Notes under the pieces: generated by a model
What the model was told of the DNA's origin: nothing
What the model saw: only the letters and a program-made list of their open reading frames with translations
The model's database searches: none
Translations under genes and position numbers: made by a program
In this document: piece by piece, positions 33,226 through 37,378 of the stretch
Numbering within the stretch: the first letter of the stretch is position 1
Layout of the letters: each line of letters opens with the position of its first letter
Source: an uncultured Actinomycetes bacterium
Lineage (GTDB): Bacteria > Actinomycetota > Actinomycetes > S36-B12 > UBA5976
Reading direction: 5' to 3'
Assembly: GCA_937896305.1 (NCBI GenBank)
Contig: CALBND010000098.1
Span: 1 to 37,378 of the forward strand
Length of the DNA: 37,378 nucleotides

Positions 33226-34325
33226 CCTTCTATTTTATCTACAATATTTCTTAGACTTTTAGCATTCTCAAGTAAGTTACCTCGGTGTAGCGCTCCACCG
33301 ATTAAAAACACGGTGTCATTGCCAAAGAAGTTAATTATTTCTGAAATTCTTTCAATCGTCATCCCACCACCAGGACTTGGCCAAATTGTTTTAATTTCAC
33401 CTAGTTGACTTCTACATGTATCAGCTATCTTTGTGCATTCATCTTTTGAAAAACTAAACCTGCCACCATAATTTGGAAACACAGAAATATCTGCTCCAGC
33501 TAAACGCATTAATGTGGCTAGAACAATTTCATGATTTATTCCATGATTTTTGCTCATAAAATGTGATCCAAGCATTGAAGGGTGACTCATGATTGGTAGA
33601 GCAATTTCATCGTTATCTGCAATTGCTCTCATAGTGTCAAAACCTGAAACTCCCGGTAGCACCATTAATGCACCACTACCTAACTGTGCTGCTCTGATTG
33701 CAGAATCAATAATTTGATCTGCAGGAAGATTGACACTGGGAGCGTAAACAGATTTAGTGCCAAATTTTTCATTAGCTTCATTAACGGCACTAGCAATAAT
33801 TTTGACGCGATCTTCCCAAAGCGCCCAAGGCTGATTGGCCAAACTGTGATCATCTTTTATTAGGTCGATCCCTGCTTCAACCATCACCACAGCTATTTGA
33901 GCCATTTCTTTTGCACTCAACCCCATTGGTTTTAAGGCAGTTGCCAATATGGGGCGATTTTTAATCCCAAAGTATTCACGTAAACCACTTATCCCAAATC
34001 TTGGTCCTTTAAATACAGCTAGTTGATCTTGTTCAAGCTCTATGTCAACTACTCGCACATCCGGAAACATCGAAACATTGCCCCATAAAACATTTAAGAG
34101 CTGGGGAAGTTCATTTCCGGTTATACCTACGTTGTAATCAATTTCTAAAAGAGAGCGATTGTTTGCTAGTGAATTTAAGTTAACGACTTGACCCACAACT
34201 TCATTTTGAATCCAAGTTGGAGCTAATTCAATGGGAAATTCTATTGTTTGTTCAACTCTGATGGCTTCAGCAACTTCTTTGGCAGAATCAGTATTTAATT
34301 CATAACTTATTCTAAAAGTACTCAT
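33222..34325 (-). CDS. RuBisCO-like protein (form IV, RLP), 367 aa
   Basis: RuBisCO large-subunit fold but not a carboxylase. Lys132 in ALKPMGLS matches the first catalytic Lys (canonical TIKPKLGLS), whose second Lys is lost. The activation site reads IKDDHSL at 156-162: Lys157, Asp158 and Asp159 are kept but the canonical Glu is His160. Loop 6 is NYGGRFSFS (285-293) instead of GKLEG. His248 and the phosphate-binding GGG (319-321) and IGGALH (342-347) remain. RLPs include enolases and isomerases of methylthioribulose 1-phosphate and decarboxylases in apiose use. Here mtnA/mtnK and a shared operator suggest a 5-modified ribulose 1-phosphate substrate. Length is shorter than RuBisCO (about 470). 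Confidence 0.9.
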   Translation of the reverse strand: MSTFRISYELNTDSAKEVAEAIRVEQTIEFPIELAPTWIQNEVVGQVVNLNSLANNRSLLEIDYNVGITGNELPQLLNVLWGNVSMFPDVRVVDIELEQDQLAVFKGPRFGISGLREYFGIKNRPILATALKPMGLSAKEMAQIAVVMVEAGIDLIKDDHSLANQPWALWEDRVKIIASAVNEANEKFGTKSVYAPSVNLPADQIIDSAIRAAQLGSGALMVLPGVSGFDTMRAIADNDEIALPIMSHPSMLGSHFMSKNHGINHEIVLATLMRLAGADISVFPNYGGRFSFSKDECTKIADTCRSQLGEIKTIWPSPGGGMTIERISEIINFFGNDTVFLIGGALHRGNLLENAKSLRNIVDKIEG

Positions 34326-34330
34326 AACTA

Positions 34331-35344
34331 TTACAGAGCTTCTGCTTTAGCGGTGCTATGTACGTCGATGACTCTGGTTTGTGATAACTCTTCTTCAGAT
34401 ATTTTAAGATCTTTATCCATTAATTTTTCTGTTGCTTCAATTAAACTTCTGGCACCCAATCCATATTTTTGTAACAAGTATTTTTGAGATGCACCATGTG
34501 CGTAAGTATCTTTAAGTCCAATTTTTATGAGTTTCTTGCCAATGCCATGTTCAGCCATTAAATCAGCTACAGCACTACCCAGTCCACCTATTACGCTGTG
34601 ATTTTCCATGGAAATAATTCCATGTTTAGCTGATTTTAAACTTTCAATAACTTGCGGATCGTCGAATGGCTTTAATGTTGAAATATGTAAATGCTGCACA
34701 GAAACACCATGTTCTTGCAAGGCAGGTATGGCACGCAGTGCTTCTTCTGTAGAAATACCAGAACTGATTACAGTTACATCGAAACCATTACTCAAAACTC
34801 TTGCTTGGTTAAATTGCATGGCTTCTGCTTTAGGAAAAATACGAGAAACTTCACCGCGCAGCATTCTTATGTAAACTGGGCCATCAATTTTGTGGGCTAC
34901 ATCTAATACCGATTCGACTTCGGTAGCGTCTCCGGTTTCCAAAATTGTCATGTTTGGAACGCCTCTTAAAGCATTAATGTCATCTATTGCTTGATGAGTA
35001 ACTCCTCCTGGGGTGGTGATTCCTGGCAAAAAGCCCACAAATCGAACTGGAAGATTTGGGTAAGCCACTGATAAATGAAGTTGATCAAATGGTCGACGGT
35101 AAAGAAATACAGCAAAAGTGTGCAGCCATGGTTCAAAACCTTCTCGAGCTAATCCAGCTGCAAAGGAAACCATATTTTGTTCAGCCATACCCATTGAGAT
35201 GTATCTCTCTGGGTAAATATCACGCCATTTACCAACTTCACATGAATTAGTTAAATCAGCTGTGACTACCAAAACTTTTGGTTTATCTTTGCTCCAATTA
35301 ATAAAGTTTTCAACATGTGGTCTATTTACAATTTCGTATCCCAT
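34331..35344 (-). CDS. Split transketolase, C-terminal (pyrimidine-binding) subunit, 337 aa
   Basis: Contains the transketolase pyrimidine domain and C-terminal domain. The ThDP-activating Glu55 lies in SMGMAEQNM, and His117 is in PGGVTHQAIDDI, which faces the substrate in the family. It pairs with the separate N-terminal subunit encoded just upstream: that gene's TAA directly abuts this ATG, so production is coupled. Related split enzymes include housekeeping-like transketolases and apulose-4-phosphate transketolase. Its link to an RLP five bases downstream suggests a pathway-specific job: moving or releasing a two-carbon unit from a ketose phosphate (inference). Confidence 0.92.
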   Translation of the reverse strand: MGYEIVNRPHVENFINWSKDKPKVLVVTADLTNSCEVGKWRDIYPERYISMGMAEQNMVSFAAGLAREGFEPWLHTFAVFLYRRPFDQLHLSVAYPNLPVRFVGFLPGITTPGGVTHQAIDDINALRGVPNMTILETGDATEVESVLDVAHKIDGPVYIRMLRGEVSRIFPKAEAMQFNQARVLSNGFDVTVISSGISTEEALRAIPALQEHGVSVQHLHISTLKPFDDPQVIESLKSAKHGIISMENHSVIGGLGSAVADLMAEHGIGKKLIKIGLKDTYAHGASQKYLLQKYGLGARSLIEATEKLMDKDLKISEEELSQTRVIDVHSTAKAEAL

Positions 35345-36247
35345 TTAAACCCAAGCCTCCAAAAATTCTTTGTACTTTTCCCGCTCAGCTGGACTTGAAA
35401 AACGTACATAATGCAAAGTTGGTGCTCGCTCTTGCAAGATTGGAATATCTCTTATGGGATCGGTGTAGCAAAGAATTATCTTTGGCTTATCTGTTTTTGC
35501 AGTTCCAGCAGCAAAAATTTCATCAATACTATTTCCATCTACAACCGATACGTCCCAACCAAAACTTTCAACTCTTTGTTTAAGTGGTTCAATAGACATA
35601 ACGCTTTCCATCGGCCCATCACATTGGTTTTTATTGACATCAACAATAACTTTTAGATTGTCTAATTTGTGATAACTAGAAGCAGCTAAGGCTTCCCAAG
35701 TTTGACCTTCTTGGAATTCTCCATCAGACATGAAAACCCAAACATTTCCAGTTTCTTTTTTAAATTTGCGAGCCATGGCAACTCCGCTTGCTTGGGAAAG
35801 TGCTTGAGCGAGTGAACCTGTGGTGGTTTCAAATCCAGGGGAGTGCTCAGCACCTATCATTTCAACAGTTGATCCATCTTTATTAAATTTTTCTAAAGAA
35901 CTCTCACTTAATCTTTTTGTTTCAATCAAAGCTGCATAAATGACTAGGGCATAATGAGCAGGGCTCATGAAAATTCGATCTAACTCTGGACCCTGCCGGC
36001 CGTGAAATTCTGCACCCGTGACATAACTTTTAAAAGTTTCACTAGGTACCCCCAAGAACGGTCTTGGATCTAAAGGCTTTTCCAGTGGTGTGATTTTTGC
36101 TAAACCACCATAAAGGCTGGCCAAAATTTCAGCAGCCGAACAAGCTTGGCTTAAATAACCACCGTTATTTAAAACAGTGTGTTCTAATACTCGACGTCTT
36201 ATGCCGTGGGCAATGGCCTCTACTTCGGCTTTGTTCTCAATTGTCAT
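35345..36247 (-). CDS. Split transketolase, N-terminal (ThDP diphosphate-binding) subunit, 300 aa
   Basis: Carries the ThDP/Mg motif as MSDGEFQEGQTWEA (Asp175) ending in DVNKNQCDG at 203-211, and HSPGFETTTGSLAQALSQASG at 135-155. At the place where ordinary transketolases have a conserved His (GH-GGSLS), this protein has NNGGYLSQACSAAEIL (27-42), so His is replaced by Asn. That points to a specialised substrate. ATG 36247 has no ribosome binding site and a TATATT -10 ends 9 bases upstream, so the mRNA is probably leaderless. It is the first gene of the operon tktN-tktC-RLP, with an operator over the -35. Confidence 0.92.
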   Translation of the reverse strand: MTIENKAEVEAIAHGIRRRVLEHTVLNNGGYLSQACSAAEILASLYGGLAKITPLEKPLDPRPFLGVPSETFKSYVTGAEFHGRQGPELDRIFMSPAHYALVIYAALIETKRLSESSLEKFNKDGSTVEMIGAEHSPGFETTTGSLAQALSQASGVAMARKFKKETGNVWVFMSDGEFQEGQTWEALAASSYHKLDNLKVIVDVNKNQCDGPMESVMSIEPLKQRVESFGWDVSVVDGNSIDEIFAAGTAKTDKPKIILCYTDPIRDIPILQERAPTLHYVRFSSPAEREKYKEFLEAWV

Positions 36248-36256
36248 TATGTCTTG

Positions 36257-36286
36257 AATATAGCAAAGAGAGCAGTTGTCCTACAA
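36257..36286 (-). promoter_or_regulatory. Promoter of the transketolase-RLP operon
   Basis: Read on the minus strand: -35 TTGTAG (36286-36281), 18-base spacer, -10 TATATT (36262-36257), then 9 bases to the ATG at 36247. This implies a leaderless or nearly leaderless transcript. The -35 is inside the operator copy 2. Confidence 0.55.
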
Positions 36287-36288
36287 CT
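36274..36288. promoter_or_regulatory. Operator copy 2, identical 15-bp palindrome
   Basis: Plus strand AGTTGTCCTACAACT, minus strand AGTTGTAGGACAACT, exactly the sequence at 24829-24843. It covers the -35 of the transketolase-RLP promoter, a classical repressor position. A perfect 15-mer repeat at precisely the two promoters of a gene cluster is very unlikely by chance. Confidence 0.8.
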
Positions 36289-36302
36289 TCTGTCCAGCAT
36301 TA

Positions 36303-36336
36303 AAAAGTCCCCTTTATTTGCATAAAGGGGACTTTT
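36303..36336 (-). terminator. Terminator of whiB
   Basis: A 15-bp perfect stem (36303-36317 with 36322-36336; GTCCCCTTTAT/ATAAAGGGGAC core) with a 4-base loop and a run of T residues on the minus strand. It isolates whiB from the transketolase-RLP promoter 15 bases further on. A T-rich tail is also present on the plus strand. Confidence 0.9.
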
Positions 36337-36366
36337 CTTTTGGAGGGTCATTCAAAAAGACTATAT

Positions 36367-36666
36367 TTATCCAGCTATTGGCATTGGTGCTTTAACTGGG
36401 GCATAGATGGTTTCGCGATCATCTTCACTCATCGCACCCCACACCCCATAAGGTTCACGAACCGCTAGGGCATGTTCAGCACATTGACGAAGAACTGGGC
36501 AGGTGGCACAAATTGACTTGGCCAATGCGATCCTGTTCTCGCGGGCTGGGCCACGCTCACCTTCGGGATGAAAGAAAATCTCAGGATCTTCCCCACGGCA
36601 AGCACCTTTCAACTGCCAGTCCCAAATATCAGCATTTGGACCGGGCAATCTTGAGATATCAGCCAT
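36367..36666 (-). CDS. WhiB family iron-sulfur transcriptional regulator, 99 aa
   Basis: Actinobacteria-specific 4Fe-4S protein that binds the primary sigma factor. The four cluster cysteines are Cys23, Cys53, Cys56 and Cys62 (C-X29-C-X2-C-X5-C). The turn GVWGAMSEDDRE follows (usual form GVWGG), then a short tail without the strongly basic AT-hook-like end of some members. The Fe-S spacing and length suit the WhiB1/WhiB2 groups; I cannot tell which. AAAGGAG stands 6 bases before the ATG and a consensus-like promoter lies upstream. It is divergent from a MerR-type gene. Confidence 0.95.
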   Translation of the reverse strand: MADISRLPGPNADIWDWQLKGACRGEDPEIFFHPEGERGPARENRIALAKSICATCPVLRQCAEHALAVREPYGVWGAMSEDDRETIYAPVKAPMPIAG

Positions 36667-36699
36667 TTAGGGCTCCTTTGATTGTTACTTCTACTTAAA

Positions 36700-36728
36700 A
36701 CTATATAGATTGTTCATAAGTTAGTCAA
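36700..36728 (-). promoter_or_regulatory. whiB promoter
   Basis: On the minus strand: TTGACT (36728-36723), 17-base spacer, TATAGT (36705-36700). This is the best sigma-70-like promoter in the window. It gives a leader of about 25-30 bases with AAAGGAG. Confidence 0.75.
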
Positions 36729-36813
36729 TCAAAAGCAATGAACAGTTTAGTGAAATAGGTCATAGTGGGGAACTCAGGTAGCCAAAAGTGGTGAAGTTAG
36801 GCAGACTTTAGCC

Positions 36814-37378
36814 ATGAACACCGAAGTTTTACCAGGCGATGAAGCCACATTCGTGGGATTAACTGTTGCCATGGTTGCTAGTCGAGTAGGAGTAGCTCCT
36901 GCAACTTTGAGAACTTGGGAACGCCGTTATGGCATGAGTCCTAGTCAAAGATCTGAAGGTGGCCATAGACGTTATTGCTCAACAGACATTGTGCGTTTAG
37001 AAATTATGCGACGCTTAGTTCTTTCAGGAATGCCAGCAGGAGATGCGGCACGAGCAGCTCTAGAATCTAAAATTCCTGATGTCTCAATGATTTCACCAGT
37101 TGATATTGAACAAATAGTTTTAAGAGTAAGTGAAATATTTAAAACTCTAGATTGTCACACCACTTCACTTCATCCAGGGGGTGGAGCAGTTTTATCAATA
37201 GCTGGATCAAATGCAATTGCTCGCGGATTATCAAAAGCTGCCTCATCTTTGGATTCAGAAAGTTGTAATCAAATAATAACTCAAAATATTAACGAAAAAG
37301 GCGTGGTATGGACTTGGGAAAATTTAATCTCTAAAGTCATATGCGCTCTAGGGGAACGTTGGGCAAAGACTGGTCAAG
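36814..37378 (+). CDS. MerR-type regulator with B12-binding-like helical domain (3'-truncated)
   Basis: 188 codons are present before the window ends. The N-terminal MerR winged helix (about 13-82) shows LTVAMVASRVGVAPATLRTWERRYG and SEGGHRRYCSTDI. After a linker the fragment ends in ALGERWAKTGQ, which fits the start of the helical bundle that precedes B12-binding domains in CarH/LitR-like regulators (pattern GxxWxxG...VAxEH); the diagnostic part is beyond the window. Cobalamin or light sensing is therefore possible but unproven. ATG 36814 has no clear ribosome binding site; TAGGCA (36798-36803) ends 10 bases upstream, so it may be leaderless. Divergent from whiB. Confidence 0.85.
   Translation, partial: MNTEVLPGDEATFVGLTVAMVASRVGVAPATLRTWERRYGMSPSQRSEGGHRRYCSTDIVRLEIMRRLVLSGMPAGDAARAALESKIPDVSMISPVDIEQIVLRVSEIFKTLDCHTTSLHPGGGAVLSIAGSNAIARGLSKAASSLDSESCNQIITQNINEKGVVWTWENLISKVICALGERWAKTGQ

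Noticed and set aside
33222..34325. A genuine CO2-fixing RuBisCO
   Set aside because: The Glu of the KDDE site is His, the second Lys of KPK is gone, loop 6 lacks the GKLEG Lys, the chain is about 100 residues short, and no phosphoribulokinase is nearby.
33222..36247. D-apiose catabolism (RLP decarboxylase plus apulose-phosphate transketolase)
   Set aside because: Kept only as an alternative: these two protein types are known from apiose use, but apiose isomerase, apulose kinase and isoapionate genes are not in the window, whereas mtnA/mtnK share the operator.
1..37378. tRNA or rRNA genes, CRISPR arrays, insertion sequences, prophage or toxin-antitoxin pairs
   Set aside because: No cloverleaf-like segment, repeat-spacer pattern, transposase, integrase or terminal inverted repeat was recognised on either strand by reading; a covariance-model and profile search would be needed to be certain.

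Overview
The window looks like chromosomal DNA of a small, streamlined, AT-rich actinobacterium. The actinobacterial signs are a WhiB protein, a MoeZ-type ThiF-rhodanese fusion, a GroEL with a histidine-rich tail beside groES and a CIRCE box, TAGACT/TAGGCT-like -10 elements, GTG/TTG starts, and the gene order infA-rpmJ-rpsM-rpsK-rpsD-rpoA-rplQ-truA ... rplM-rpsI-glmM ... glmS-acpS-alr-tsaE-tsaB-rimI-tsaD. Low GC (about 40 percent by eye), very short intergenic gaps and a catalase-peroxidase would suit freshwater acI (Nanopelagicales-like) bacteria. The lineage is an inference; no rRNA gene is present to settle it.

Layout. 1-1627: end of an aldehyde dehydrogenase gene, an SDR dehydrogenase and a convergent class I glutamine amidotransferase-type hydrolase. 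1721-2896: moeZ. 3020-7474: ribosomal protein/rpoA cluster ending in truA. 7564-8916: a CBS-pair protein and a class IV aminotransferase. 9191-11452: rplM-rpsI-glmM. 11449-12789 (minus): a TetR regulator and yaaA. 12837-18863: glmS, acpS, alr and the t6A genes tsaE/tsaB/tsaD with rimI, mostly overlapping. 19049-21208: katG. 21303-23421: CIRCE-groES-groEL. 23489-24747 (minus): copC-like gene translationally coupled to a GntR/UTRA regulator.

24748-36302 is the accessory region of real interest. The plus-strand operon encodes an MtnA-type isomerase, a class II aldolase-SDR fusion, a ribose-type ABC importer (binding lipoprotein, double ATPase, permease), an MtnK-type kinase and a SnoaL-like protein. 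A convergent minus-strand operon encodes a two-subunit transketolase and a RuBisCO-like protein (RLP). The same 15-bp palindrome AGTTGTAGGACAACT lies in the promoter region of both operons, about 11.4 kb apart, and the GntR gene sits beside one copy. The simplest reading is one regulon that imports and breaks down a 5-modified ribose (5-methylthioribose or 5-deoxyribose): kinase to the 1-phosphate, MtnA to the ribulose 1-phosphate, then an aldolase exit to dihydroxyacetone phosphate plus an aldehyde, and/or a possibly undescribed RLP plus split-transketolase exit. None of the usual later methionine-salvage genes (mtnB/C/D) and no MTA nucleosidase/phosphorylase is in the window.

36367-37378: whiB with a good promoter and terminator, then a MerR regulator with the start of a B12-binding-type domain, cut by the window end. 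No tRNA, rRNA, CRISPR array, insertion sequence or prophage gene was recognised. No gene-free stretch exceeds 300 bases; the longest is 8917-9190.
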